Below are positions 8,541 through 17,249 of a stretch of DNA of 64,000 nt, in pieces; within the stretch, counting starts at the first letter, position 1; every line of letters begins with the position of its first letter. The DNA lies in contig JAKFWO010000009.1 of NCBI GenBank assembly GCA_021731815.1, positions 40,352-104,351 of the forward strand, written 5' to 3'. Source of the stretch: Hyphomonadaceae bacterium (GTDB taxonomy: Bacteria; Pseudomonadota; Alphaproteobacteria; Caulobacterales; Aquidulcibacteraceae). Both the position numbers and the translations under genes were made by a program. The notes under the pieces were generated by a model that was given only the letters and a program-made list of their open reading frames with translations, ran no database searches and had not been told where the DNA came from.

Positions 8541-9434
8541 TCAAGAATCGGGTTGTGCATTGCTTCGCTGCAGTATGAATGCCTCCTTGAGAAGGTTTTG
8601 CGCTTTCAGAAACCCGGCGATCGATTCATAGGTCACGGTGGCGATCGGTCCATCATGGTCATCGATGCGCAACCGGGGATCAAGCTCGGGCCCCAGAACT
8701 CTCTGGAGCAATCCGGGCTTGATCACAGAGGCCTCAAATCCCAGTTCCCGGAGCTTCTGCTTGATCGCAGGATAGGGGTCAATATCCCATTGCCGGGATA
8801 CAATCACGTCGAGCATGAACTCATTGCAATTCTGATATCTTCCGTCGAAAGGGTTCGAAATCAGGGAATAATCAGCAATGTGAACCCTGCTATAGGACGG
8901 ATCGAGTACCGCGGCCTGAAGCTTTTCCTGAAGGTCCGGCACTGGAACTATAATGCCGACATCATCTACCACCGATCCCGCGGTGAAATCTGCCGGCCAG
9001 TCCTGATGAAGATATGATGACAGTACAAGATCGCCTTCGCCATGGAAGAGATTGTAAACCGCATACGCCTTCCGGATTTCCCCGTCAGACATCCTTACAT
9101 CCGACTGCACCCAAAACGCGCCATGCGTGAAGGATATCCCCTTCGGCAGCTTGCTGCGGGGACGTCCAGTACGAAACACGATGGCGGTCTGCACATTGTC
9201 GGCGAGCAATCGCGCTTCAATCTGATCTGCGAAATCCGCCGATTCATCCGACGAGAGTAAAGCAGGCACTTGTCGGTTGCTCGAATACCCCGCAAGATCG
9301 ACGGGCCCGCAGCCGCTGACCATCACCAGCGTAAGACATCCAAAGCACCAGACGATCAGCCGACCAGACCGGGATATGCGGACCCAGCTTGCAAGGAATC
9401 GTCGAAGAAAACTTCTCCGCACGACCGGATTCAT
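8541..9434 (-). CDS. DUF2145 family lipoprotein
   Basis: About 297-residue exported protein of unknown function. After a basic N-terminus a hydrophobic stretch (LIVWCFGCLTLVMVSGC) ends in a lipobox-like SGC, so it is probably a lipoprotein. The mature part carries DUF2145 features: GISFTHGAFWV, VYNLFHGEGD, and RYQNCNEFMLDVI, where Cys and nearby His (SRVHIADYSL) would suit a papain-like active site; that activity is an inference. ATG 9434 is preferred over ATG 9443 because GGAGG lies about 9 nt before it but only 1-2 nt before the other. It is divergent from comM and sits between two IS remnants. Confidence 0.75.
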   Translation of the reverse strand: MNPVVRRSFLRRFLASWVRISRSGRLIVWCFGCLTLVMVSGCGPVDLAGYSSNRQVPALLSSDESADFADQIEARLLADNVQTAIVFRTGRPRSKLPKGISFTHGAFWVQSDVRMSDGEIRKAYAVYNLFHGEGDLVLSSYLHQDWPADFTAGSVVDDVGIIVPVPDLQEKLQAAVLDPSYSRVHIADYSLISNPFDGRYQNCNEFMLDVIVSRQWDIDPYPAIKQKLRELGFEASVIKPGLLQRVLGPELDPRLRIDDHDGPIATVTYESIAGFLKAQNLLKEAFILQRSNAQPDS

Positions 9435-9592
9435 GAATTTCATTCCTCCATAGGGCCAGACGCGCTTTCCCTACATCGGTTCGGGTCTGTAGGCAAGCTG
9501 CAAAAAACGGGCTTTGTTCAAATTTTGTTCTTGATATGAGCCCCATTCTCTGTTCCTCTGTGGAAAATCAGAAACAGGAAGGGAACACATCC

Positions 9593-11179
9593 ATGGTTAC
9601 GCGTATCTCGACCTGTGCCCTGGAGGGGGTGGAAGCAAGGCCGGTAGATGTCCAGGTCCAGATCGTCAGCGGGCAAACAATCTTTTCGATCGTGGGTTTA
9701 CCCGATAAGGCGGTGGCGGAAAGTCGGGAGCGGATCAGGGCGGCCCTCGCCTCGCTTGGTCTGGGCCTGCCGCCGGAACGTATCATCGTGAATCTGGCCC
9801 CCGCGGATCTGCCGAAGGAGGGCAGCCATTACGATCTTGCTATCGCATTGGCGATCATGGCTGCGATTGGTGCTGTACCACGCGATGTGACGGAGGGGTC
9901 GGCCGCCTTTGGCGAACTCGGACTCGACGGAGGGTTGACGGCCGCGCCGGGCGCATTGCCCGCCGCCATGGCTGCGCTGGCACAGGGAAAACAATTCATT
10001 TGCCCATCGGCATGTGGCGCAGAGGCAGCATGGTCTGGCGGACATATTATCGCGGCCGATAATTTGATGTCTCTCGTCAATCATTTTCGCGGCGTTCGTC
10101 CGTTGAATCCACCGGCACCGGGCGCGGCGATCGATGGAAATGCTGTTCCGGACATTGCCGATATCAAGGGTCAGAGCCGTGGAATCCGGGCCCTGATCCT
10201 TGCCGCCGCGGGTGGGCACAACATCCTGTTATCGGGCCCTCCCGGCTGCGGGAAAACCATGTTGGCCCAGCGTCTGCCCGGGCTCCTTGCCCCGCTCCGC
10301 GCCGAAGAAATGCTCGAACTCAGCCTGATATATTCGGTAGCTGGATTGCTTCCGCGCGGCGAGATGCGGCGTGCCCGGCCCTTTCGGGCACCCCATCACT
10401 CGGCCAGCATGGCGGCAATTATCGGTGGCGGTGCGCGGGCAAAGCCGGGCGAAATTTCTCTCGCGCATAACGGCGTGCTGTTTCTCGATGAACTTCCGGA
10501 ATTTTCTCCGGTCGTAATTGATTCGCTGCGCCAGCCATTGGAGAGTGGTGAGGTGTTTATTGCGCGCGCCAATCGTAGAACGCGCTATCAGGCGGCATTT
10601 CAATTGGTTGCCGCCATGAATCTGTGCAAATGCGGTGCTGAAAGTGCAGAGGATTGCCGGCGGGGTCCCAGATGCTCGGAAGAATATCTGTCGCGTTTGT
10701 CGGGGCCGTTTCTCGATCGGATCGACCTGACCGTCCCACTGAGTGCGGTCAAGATTGCCGATCTGGCACTCAAATCGCCGCCGACCTTCAATTCGGCACA
10801 GGGCCAGGCTTTGGCAGAAGGAGCGCGCAAATTGCAGCGCGAACGCGGCGATGGTCGCCCGAATGCCCGCATCTCGGGTGCTGAGGTCGACGCGCTCGTT
10901 CAGTTGGAGCCAGCCGCTGCAGCACTTCTGTCGAGCGCGGCGGAACGTTTCGGCCTGACGGCGCGTGGATATTACAAGACCCTTCGGCTGTCGCGAACCA
11001 TCGCAGATTTGCGCTTGAGTGAGGGCAATGAGGCACCGGTCGACCAGACCGTGATTCGGGCAGATGTCGCCGAGGCCCTGAGTTACCGGCTTCCGGGACA
11101 GATTGGCGGCACTTTTGGAAAAGCGGGCACGGCGCAGCGCGCGCGGCCCAGGCTGATCTCTTCTTCCGCCTTCCATTAG
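9593..11179 (+). CDS. comM: ComM/YifB family Mg-chelatase-like AAA ATPase
   Basis: Hexameric AAA+ helicase; the ComM group promotes branch migration during natural transformation. The 528-residue protein has the N-terminal ChlI-like domain (SIVGLPDKAVAESRERIRAA, PADLPKEGSHYDLAIAL), Walker A GPPGCGKTM near residue 212, APHHSASMAAIIGG, Walker B LFLDELPEF, a Cys4 motif NLCKCGAESAEDCRRGPRC near residue 342, and the C-terminal ARGYYKTLRLSRTIADL. ATG 9593 follows AGGAAGGGA; the frame is open further upstream but without family similarity. comM is a known integration hotspot in other bacteria, and an IS remnant lies just downstream here, but the gene itself is intact. Confidence 0.93.
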   Translation: MVTRISTCALEGVEARPVDVQVQIVSGQTIFSIVGLPDKAVAESRERIRAALASLGLGLPPERIIVNLAPADLPKEGSHYDLAIALAIMAAIGAVPRDVTEGSAAFGELGLDGGLTAAPGALPAAMAALAQGKQFICPSACGAEAAWSGGHIIAADNLMSLVNHFRGVRPLNPPAPGAAIDGNAVPDIADIKGQSRGIRALILAAAGGHNILLSGPPGCGKTMLAQRLPGLLAPLRAEEMLELSLIYSVAGLLPRGEMRRARPFRAPHHSASMAAIIGGGARAKPGEISLAHNGVLFLDELPEFSPVVIDSLRQPLESGEVFIARANRRTRYQAAFQLVAAMNLCKCGAESAEDCRRGPRCSEEYLSRLSGPFLDRIDLTVPLSAVKIADLALKSPPTFNSAQGQALAEGARKLQRERGDGRPNARISGAEVDALVQLEPAAAALLSSAAERFGLTARGYYKTLRLSRTIADLRLSEGNEAPVDQTVIRADVAEALSYRLPGQIGGTFGKAGTAQRARPRLISSSAFH

Positions 11180-12024
11180 ATGCGGGACTCATCGGAACAT
11201 GGTAGATTTACCACCGAACCAAAGGTGGTTGCAAAGCTGACGCTGCGTTTTTCATAATGAGTTATAATCGGGCGAAAGTCCTCGGGCCGGTGACGTGAGC
11301 CCCTGAACTGCCTCCAGATTTTGGTAGAGTCCGTCAGAACCGGGAGATGGACGAATGAAGCGGTCACGGTTCACGGACGAACAGATTATCGGGATATTGA
11401 AGGAGCCGGAAGCGGGTGCGAAGACGGTGGATGTCTGCCGCAAGCACGGCATCGCGGATGCAAGCTTCTACAAATACAAGGCGAAGTCCGGCACTTCGGA
11501 AGTCGCGGCCTCAACGACAATCGAGACCTGGGCGAATTCCGGGCCGATGGGCGAATGTTCGTGCCGAGACGCCAAAGCGAGCCGCCACGGCCCGTGGTGC
11601 CAGGCTCAGCCCGGTCGCGCATCGCACCATCCCGGCTCGACCGAAGCAAGCAGTTCGGGTCGGAGGCACAACCAGCCAAAGGCTCACAGCAGGGACGCCC
11701 GGGACGACTGGAGCACGGTTTTGCGATTGTTGAATCGGGTTCGGATGCGCTTAAATCCGCCGGGCAGATTCAACCGATATCTGTTCTCCACGGCCGTGGC
11801 GGATTCGGTTTTCATCTCGAAGGCATAGCTATGACACCGGCGAGCTTGACCGGTCATGACCGTCGCCGGATTACGGCGATACCACCAGTTTACCGGCAGT
11901 GATTTCACACAACCAGGCGCAGCGGATTGCCCGATCCATTACCGGATCTGGTTTGACTTCTTGTGAACGGACAATCCCCAATGCTCTGCGGAATGCGAGC
12001 AACGGTCCAAAACGGCTTGCATCG
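11180..12024. other. 845-bp region with IS remnant, no intact gene
   Basis: Holds the start of an IS3-family orfA (11355-about 11510) behind a likely IS left end, then about 500 bp of degenerate sequence up to the glycosyltransferase stop. A minus-strand open frame at 11684-11908 (74 codons) is not recognised. This looks like decayed mobile DNA. Confidence 0.55.
11296..11510 (+). pseudogene. IS3-family OrfA fragment (second, distinct IS remnant)
   Basis: ATG 11355 opens MKRSRFTDEQIIGILKEPEA, then GAKTVDVCRKHGIADASFYK, a textbook IS3-family OrfA helix-turn-helix start of a different subgroup from the 7.2-kb element. Similarity ends after about 50 codons (KAKSGTSEV), and no OrfB signature is found downstream. 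The upstream segment from 11296 (TGAGCCCCTGAACTGCC...) resembles an IS end but no matching right repeat was found. A truncated remnant with no function of its own. Confidence 0.7.
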
Positions 12025-13077
12025 TCAGGGGCCGGGCACCTTGCCGGGGACCCGGCTTGCCACGGGTTTTATGTCGGCACTACGCCGCGAAATTTTCCAC
12101 GGTGCCCAGGTCATGGCGCGCGCGATATCGGCAACAGATCCCCGGCGCGAACCCAGAAGTTTTCTGCGATCCTCGCGCAAGGCTGAGAGCCCTCGATACC
12201 CGTCGCGCAATGCGCGCGCGAATGGGTCGGAGAATCCGTGCCCACGGGCTCGCGCAAGGAGATAAAGATCCACCAGGCGGCGCGCCGGCCAAAGCGGCCA
12301 GTAAATCAGCCCTGGCGTGCTTTTATATCCCGCCCAGATACGGTTGCGATGCCCGTGATACAGGGTGAAATCGCTGTGGCGGCCGCTGATGCCCGATCCT
12401 TCATGCAACACCACAGCATCGGCGACCTGCACCGCGCGCCCGCCCGCAAGCCGCAGCCGAAACCCCAGATCGACATCTTCGCCGTAACAGAAAAAGCGCT
12501 CGTCAAATCCTCCGAGAGCATCGAAACGCGCCTTCCGATACAACGCAGCTGCCGCGCAGGGTGAAAAGCATTCGCCTTCGGGCGGCAGATCCCGCGCGCT
12601 CCAGCCAAAATGGCCGCGATAGGGAATACCCAGCGCGTGGAACACGTCGCCGGCACCATCGATCAGAGTGGAATCATCAGCGACGAGCTGTGTCGAGCCA
12701 AATGCCTCGACGTCGGGATAGCGCACCGTCGCCGCCATTAATCTTTCCAGCCAATCGGGGCGCGGATAGGCGTCGGGGTTGAGACAGGCCAGCCAGCTTC
12801 CGCGGGCAATCCGCGCTGCGCGGTTGTTTCCGGCAGCGAAGCCAAGATTGGAATCGGAACGAATCAGCCACGGCTTCAGCCGATGCGCTTTTGCGCTGTC
12901 CGCAGATTCGTCCTTCGAATCGTTGTCGAGGACAATCGTTTCAAAGCGACGAAAGGTTTGCACTTCGAGGCAGTCAAGCGTCCGACCCAGCCGCACTCCC
13001 GAATTGTAGTTGACGATCAACACGCTGACGATGGGGTCGGCAATATCAACAGGCATAGTCATGTCAAAGCCTTTCAT
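12025..13077 (-). CDS. Family 2 glycosyltransferase (rhamnosyltransferase-like)
   Basis: Inverting GT-A glycosyltransferase expected to add a sugar to a surface polysaccharide or lipid carrier at the inner membrane. Motifs are SVLIVNYNSG, LDNDSKDES, SNLGFAAGNN, CLNPDAYPRPDWL (DxD-like region), and GGFDERFFCYGEDVDLGFRL, typical of GT2 rhamnosyltransferase-like proteins. 350 residues, no transmembrane segment. Its ATG (13077) overlaps the stop of the upstream GT4 gene as ATGA, so translation is coupled and the two enzymes probably act on the same glycan. The sugar and acceptor are unknown. Confidence 0.9.
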   Translation of the reverse strand: MKGFDMTMPVDIADPIVSVLIVNYNSGVRLGRTLDCLEVQTFRRFETIVLDNDSKDESADSAKAHRLKPWLIRSDSNLGFAAGNNRAARIARGSWLACLNPDAYPRPDWLERLMAATVRYPDVEAFGSTQLVADDSTLIDGAGDVFHALGIPYRGHFGWSARDLPPEGECFSPCAAAALYRKARFDALGGFDERFFCYGEDVDLGFRLRLAGGRAVQVADAVVLHEGSGISGRHSDFTLYHGHRNRIWAGYKSTPGLIYWPLWPARRLVDLYLLARARGHGFSDPFARALRDGYRGLSALREDRRKLLGSRRGSVADIARAMTWAPWKISRRSADIKPVASRVPGKVPGP

Positions 13078-14279
13078 TCGAGCGCGCGCGCATAGCCTGA
13101 TCCGTCGAGCGTCGAAGCGATTTTCCTGCGGGCTGCCTCGCCGAGGCGCATGCGGAGAGCAGGATCATCCAACAGAACCGACAAGGCGGCGACGGCTGCC
13201 GCGGAATCCGGTTCGGCCCACATGCCGCTCGCGTTACCATAGACGCCGCTCGCGTCGACGACCGGAACCATTTGTGCCGGAACCGGGATTCCGCATGTTT
13301 CGTCGACAAAGTCCCTGCTTCCCGACCAGTCGGTCGCAATGATGGCAGCGCCAAGAGCCATCGCCTCGGCGATCGCCAGTCCGAATCCCTCTGCACGATG
13401 CAACGACAGGAAGATGTCGCAGGTTTCGAACAGTTCGGCGCGCGCAACTGCATCGAGCGAACGATCGATGAGACGGATGCGCGGATCGCCGGCGCATGCG
13501 ACGGCGATCTTGTCGGCATAGGCTGAAAACTCGGTGAGGTTGCGGGTCTTGACGACCAGCGAGCAATCATCGCGCCCGGCGGCTGCACGCCGGAAGACCT
13601 CGATCGCGCCGAGTACATTTTTGCGCTCAAAAGACGATCGGCCATCGGCCATTGTCAGACAGACGCCGCCTTTGCGCCGCATGCGTGGCGGATTCGAGGA
13701 CGGAGCAACGAAATGAGGGGCAAGTTTCACCGGCGTCGCGACAACATTCTTGATGGCCTCGACGACAAATCGGGTCGGTGCCCAGATTTCGGTGAGATGC
13801 CTTTCCGCCGCCCGCCACGACAAGGGGATGCGGGAAAGCTCATAGTTCCAGGAGCCAATGACACGCCAGCGCCTTGGTCTTTGCATGCCAAGGACGAACA
13901 GCGCGCGCTCTGTTTCGGGCGCATTGGCATGCAGGACAAGTGTACCTTTGCGTGCGCTGGGCATGTCTGACAATTGGATATCCGGAACGAGATCACACTG
14001 CCCGAAAGCGTCGCTCAGATCGACCGCGACAACGGCGCGGCCTTGATCCTCCAGTGCGGCGACGCAGGCCCGGGCCGCCTCGCCCAGGCCACTGGCCGTC
14101 CGAAAGAACCCCGCGATAACCAGTGGTCCCTCAGGCACCAGGCCAGGTTCGAGGGGCCGCGCCGCAAGCAAACGGCGCAAGCGCCAGCGTATGCGCGCAG
14201 CGATTGCCGTGCGGGTTGGCCTCGAACGCTTCCGGAGTTCCGATGAATCCATGTCGATTATGCCAGAATTGCCGGGCAT
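13074..14279 (-). CDS. Family 4-type (GT-B) glycosyltransferase
   Basis: 401-residue retaining glycosyltransferase, first gene of a two-gene unit with the GT2 enzyme. Features are GFFRTASGLGEAARACVAAL near the N-terminus, IGSWNYELSRIP, and the donor-binding region LSLHRAEGFGLAIAEAMALG followed by IIATDWSGSRDF, with the E-x7-E pattern of GT4 enzymes. ATG 14252 is a possible later start. Together with the downstream GT2 gene it suggests a small surface-glycan module in a region flanked by IS debris, so horizontal origin is possible but not shown. Confidence 0.88.
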   Translation of the reverse strand: MPGNSGIIDMDSSELRKRSRPTRTAIAARIRWRLRRLLAARPLEPGLVPEGPLVIAGFFRTASGLGEAARACVAALEDQGRAVVAVDLSDAFGQCDLVPDIQLSDMPSARKGTLVLHANAPETERALFVLGMQRPRRWRVIGSWNYELSRIPLSWRAAERHLTEIWAPTRFVVEAIKNVVATPVKLAPHFVAPSSNPPRMRRKGGVCLTMADGRSSFERKNVLGAIEVFRRAAAGRDDCSLVVKTRNLTEFSAYADKIAVACAGDPRIRLIDRSLDAVARAELFETCDIFLSLHRAEGFGLAIAEAMALGAAIIATDWSGSRDFVDETCGIPVPAQMVPVVDASGVYGNASGMWAEPDSAAAVAALSVLLDDPALRMRLGEAARRKIASTLDGSGYARALE

Positions 14280-14480
14280 CCCCTGATAGCCTGATCCGGG
14301 CGGCCATCCGGCCGCGATTCTCGTGTCTTTCCTGAAGGCCGAAGCGGCTGTCAGAGCGCGCTCAGAAAAAGCGGAATCCGATTTTTCTTCCGAACATGCG
14401 CCAATTAATGAATCCGGACATTTTCAATGAGGATGCTCCTGGCCCGGCCCGTATTCAGACGCAGCACCCTTGCAATCGCC

Positions 14481-15293
14481 CTATTCCCCTTTCCACTGCC
14501 CGGCGCGCTTTTCCACAAACGCCTCCATGCCCTCGCGCTTGTCGGCAGTGCCATTGAGCGCGTGGAACAGGCGGCGCTCGGTCCAGATTCCCTGGGCGAG
14601 CGTGGTTTCAAATGCGAGATTGACCATTTCCTTGTTCATGATTGCCGCAAGCGGGGCCATTTTCGCGATTTCGACAGCGGTTTTCAGGGCTTCGGCGAGC
14701 AAATCGGCATCGGGGATCACGCGGGCGACCAGCCCGGCGCGCTCGGCCTCCTGAGCGTCCATCATCCGCCCGGTCAGACACATTTCCATGGCCTTGGCTT
14801 TGCCAATGGCCCGGGTCAGACGCTGGGATCCGCCCATGCCCGGCGCGACACCGAGTTTGATTTCGGGTTGCCCGAATTTGGCGTTCCCGGCCGCCAGAAT
14901 GAAATCGGCCATCATCGCCAATTCGCAGCCGCCGCCCAAAGCATAGCCGGACACGGCGGCGAGCCAGGGCTTGCGGGTGGCGCAGATGCGCGTGGTCCAT
15001 TCCACAAACCAATCCACCCGATACATGTCGGCAAAGCCCATTTCCGTCATTTGCCGGATATCGGCCCCCGCCGCAAAGGCTTTGGCCGATCCGGTGAGGA
15101 CGAGGCATCTTTGGGCAGGGTCTGCGTCATAGGCCGCAAACGCGTCGACCAAAGCGGCCAGGACATCGCTATTGAGCGCGTTGAGGGCTTCGGGCCGGTT
15201 GATGGTGAGGAGGGTCACCCCATCGTCGCGGCGATCGATCAACAGCACCAGCGGGGTCGGCGCAGATGCGGAGAGAGGGTTTGCGTCGGTCAT
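14481..15293 (-). CDS. Enoyl-CoA hydratase/isomerase (crotonase family)
   Basis: 270-residue crotonase-fold enzyme hydrating trans-2-enoyl-CoA in fatty-acid or aromatic-acid breakdown. Visible motifs are [33 protein letters not shown] (oxyanion hole), [20 protein letters not shown] with the first catalytic Glu, and [20 protein letters not shown] with the second. Both catalytic glutamates are present, so true hydratase activity is likely rather than isomerase only. No other beta-oxidation gene adjoins it; a separate crotonase gene lies at 57.6 kb. Confidence 0.92.
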   Translation of the reverse strand: MTDANPLSASAPTPLVLLIDRRDDGVTLLTINRPEALNALNSDVLAALVDAFAAYDADPAQRCLVLTGSAKAFAAGADIRQMTEMGFADMYRVDWFVEWTTRICATRKPWLAAVSGYALGGGCELAMMADFILAAGNAKFGQPEIKLGVAPGMGGSQRLTRAIGKAKAMEMCLTGRMMDAQEAERAGLVARVIPDADLLAEALKTAVEIAKMAPLAAIMNKEMVNLAFETTLAQGIWTERRLFHALNGTADKREGMEAFVEKRAGQWKGE

Positions 15294-15392
15294 CGATTAT
15301 CCTGTTCGCGCGGGCGATTTTCGTGGAAACATGCGGTCAAGACCGGCGACGCCCTGGCTTCCGGTTTTCGGCTCCGAATTCCGCTCCCGGTT

Positions 15393-15620
15393 TTACGCAA
15401 TAATATCGGGGAACAACTGATCCTCCAGCGTGCGGATGGCATCCTTGAGCACAAGTTTGCGCTTTTTCAGCCGCGCAAGTCGAATCTGGTCGCCATTGGC
15501 GCGGATGATGTCGGCCACTTCGTCGTCCAGCGCCCGATGCTCCTCGCGCAATACGGAGATCCGGGCGCGAATCGCCATGGCTTGCGGGTCAAAAGGATCA
15601 CTCCGGCCGGAATCGTGCAT
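15393..15620 (-). CDS. DUF465 (YdcH-like) small protein
   Basis: About 75-residue charged helical protein. ARISVLREEHRALDDEVADI and LARLKKRKLVLKDAIRTLED are the two helices of the DUF465 family, whose function is unknown. ATG 15620 is chosen for the GCGGAG about 10 nt upstream; ATG 15578 would give only the core domain. A second, clearly related DUF465 gene starts 500 bp away on the plus strand, so the two are paralogues transcribed away from a shared intergenic region. Confidence 0.85.
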   Translation of the reverse strand: MHDSGRSDPFDPQAMAIRARISVLREEHRALDDEVADIIRANGDQIRLARLKKRKLVLKDAIRTLEDQLFPDIIA

Positions 15621-16121
15621 GCGCCGCTCCGCAAGCCCACGCGACGCGCGAGCACCTGCCTTCACCCGATCGAATGACCTCACCCGATCAGAACAAAACG
15701 CATGATTCCGAAATCCGGAATCATGAATCCCGATTCCATCGATTTGATTCGATCGGGCAATGTCACGTTTCTACCCTGCTTTCGTGAATTGGCCAATCAG
15801 GCACACCAATTTGGTACACCAACCGGGCACATCATCCGCGCTCAGGGCACCATCTTCGCGCAAAAGGCGAATTTTCCACAGACACGACGCTTTGGCTCTT
15901 CCCCTCTGCCACTATTGGAGTAGTCTCGTCTGGCTCAGCCGGAGCGGCGCGGGCGCAACAGGCATGAACAGGTGGCGCGTTTTCGTCACCCCCGCCAGTT
16001 GGAAAAACCACCGAGTTCCCGGTCGCGCGGACCATGACCCTCCGCGACGGATCAGGGAACAAAGGGTCCGGGACGTCGCCGTTCCAGGTCTGGGTGAACG
16101 CCCAGCACGAGGAGGCCGCCC
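15621..16121. other. 501-bp intergenic region between two divergent DUF465 genes
   Basis: No further gene is supported. It holds the 10-bp-stem palindrome at 15701-15725 within a cluster of five GANTC sites (15704-15751), and presumably the promoters of both DUF465 genes. The rest carries scattered shadow ORFs without family similarity. Confidence 0.5.
15701..15725. promoter_or_regulatory. Palindrome with clustered GANTC sites
   Basis: CATGATTCCG-AAATC-CGGAATCATG, two perfect 10-bp arms around a 5-nt centre. Each arm has a GANTC site and three more follow within 30 bp (GAATC, GATTC, GATTC). In alphaproteobacteria GANTC is methylated by CcrM, and methylation state controls GcrA-dependent promoters; that role here is an inference. 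Confidence 0.5.
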
Positions 16122-16301
16122 ATGGCGATTGACGCCCGCATCCGTGAACTCAAAGCCCGCCATTCGGAACTGGATGCCAGGATCCGGAACGAAGTTCGAA
16201 GCCCGGCAACGGACAGCACGCGTATCGCCGAACTCAAGCGCAAGAAGCTGAAACTGAAGGAGACGATTGAAGGCCTCGAACAGCCGGCCCCCGGAGGGTA
16301 A
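16122..16301 (+). CDS. DUF465 (YdcH-like) small protein, second copy
   Basis: 59-residue protein: MAIDARIRELKARHSELDAR, then a short spacer rich in polar residues, then RIAELKRKKLKLKETIEGLE. This is the DUF465 two-helix pattern, including the basic KRKKLKLK core shared with the copy at 15.4 kb (KKRKLVLK). RBS GAGGAGG (16109-16115) sits 6 bp before ATG 16122, which supports expression despite the small size. Function of the family is unknown; paired copies may form a hetero-coiled-coil, which is speculation. Confidence 0.82.
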   Translation: MAIDARIRELKARHSELDARIRNEVRSPATDSTRIAELKRKKLKLKETIEGLEQPAPGG

Positions 16302-16426
16302 AGGGGAGAAGCGGGCGGAAGGCGCACGGGGTTTCATCCCTGACCTCCTCCGGCGCTTTGGCGCATCGGTTGCATGGTTTCTTTCGGCATGAAACAGTGC
16401 CAGAGAAGTCTGCCCGGAGAAATTTT

Positions 16427-16471
16427 CAGGGTGACAGTCATTCAGGGTGACAGTCATTCAGGGTGACAGGC
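16427..16471. repeat. Tandem repeat, 16 bp x 2.8
   Basis: TTCAGGGTGACAGTCA repeated twice exactly and a third time for 13 bases (16427-16442, 16443-16458, 16459-16471), 66 bp before the HD-domain gene. Confidence 0.95.
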
Positions 16472-16536
16472 GGTCGAATTGACCGGTTCGACCGGAGAAA
16501 ATTGCCCGAGCCGCCGCCCCGGCAGCACTCACGGGC

Positions 16537-17217
16537 ATGAGCAATCCGATGGCCCCGCAACCGCGCAATTCTGCCACCTCCCGCAAGCGGTCCCGCCAAT
16601 CGGGCAGTGATCCTGCACGCGCATGGCAGCGTATGTTGTCAGGTCGGCGGCTGGATCTGCTCGATCCCTCCCCGCTCGATATCGAGATCGAGGACATCGC
16701 CCATGGTCTGGCGCGGGTGGCGCGCTGGAATGGTCAGACCTCCGGCCCCAATGGCTTTTCCGTTGCCCAGCATTCGGTGCTGGTTGCCGATATCTGCACA
16801 AGCCTCGCGGTCCGGCAGAACGGGCACCCCTTCAGCCCGGCCGACCGGCTCTATGCGCTTTTGCACGATGCGCCGGAATATGTGATCGGGGACATGATCA
16901 GTCCGTTCAAGGCGGCTTTGGGATTCGATTATCGCCAGTTTGAGGATCGGCTCGCCTGCGCCATTCATATTCGCTACGGTCTTGGTCCACGCCCGTCGGA
17001 ACCCGTGGCCCGTATCATCAAGGCCGCCGACCGGATCAGTGCTTTTTTCGAGGCCGTCGAGCTGGCCGGTTTTTCAATCGCCGAGGCCCGCCAATGGTTT
17101 GGAGACCCGGCGATCGAACTTTTCGAGCCCCTCATACCGCTCCCCAGCCAGGAGGCCCAGACCGGTTTTCTGGAAAAATTTCGTCTGGCCCTTGCCGAAT
17201 ATGATGCGGCGCGCTGA
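16537..17217 (+). CDS. HD-domain phosphohydrolase, YfbR-like
   Basis: 226-residue HD-superfamily hydrolase resembling YfbR-type 5'-deoxynucleotidases. The metal-binding histidines and aspartates are in FSVAQHSVLVADI, YALLHDAPEYVIGDMISPFK, and RIIKAADRISAFFEAVELAG. A basic, low-complexity N-terminal tail of about 30 residues precedes the domain; ATG 16549 could be the start. Substrate is inferred from the family (nucleoside monophosphates) and not fixed by sequence. The gene stands alone, preceded by a 16-bp tandem repeat and convergent with the secA-linked lipoprotein gene. Confidence 0.82.
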   Translation: MSNPMAPQPRNSATSRKRSRQSGSDPARAWQRMLSGRRLDLLDPSPLDIEIEDIAHGLARVARWNGQTSGPNGFSVAQHSVLVADICTSLAVRQNGHPFSPADRLYALLHDAPEYVIGDMISPFKAALGFDYRQFEDRLACAIHIRYGLGPRPSEPVARIIKAADRISAFFEAVELAGFSIAEARQWFGDPAIELFEPLIPLPSQEAQTGFLEKFRLALAEYDAAR

Positions 17218-17249
17218 TCGGCACTAAATCAACCCGAACCCCCACACGA

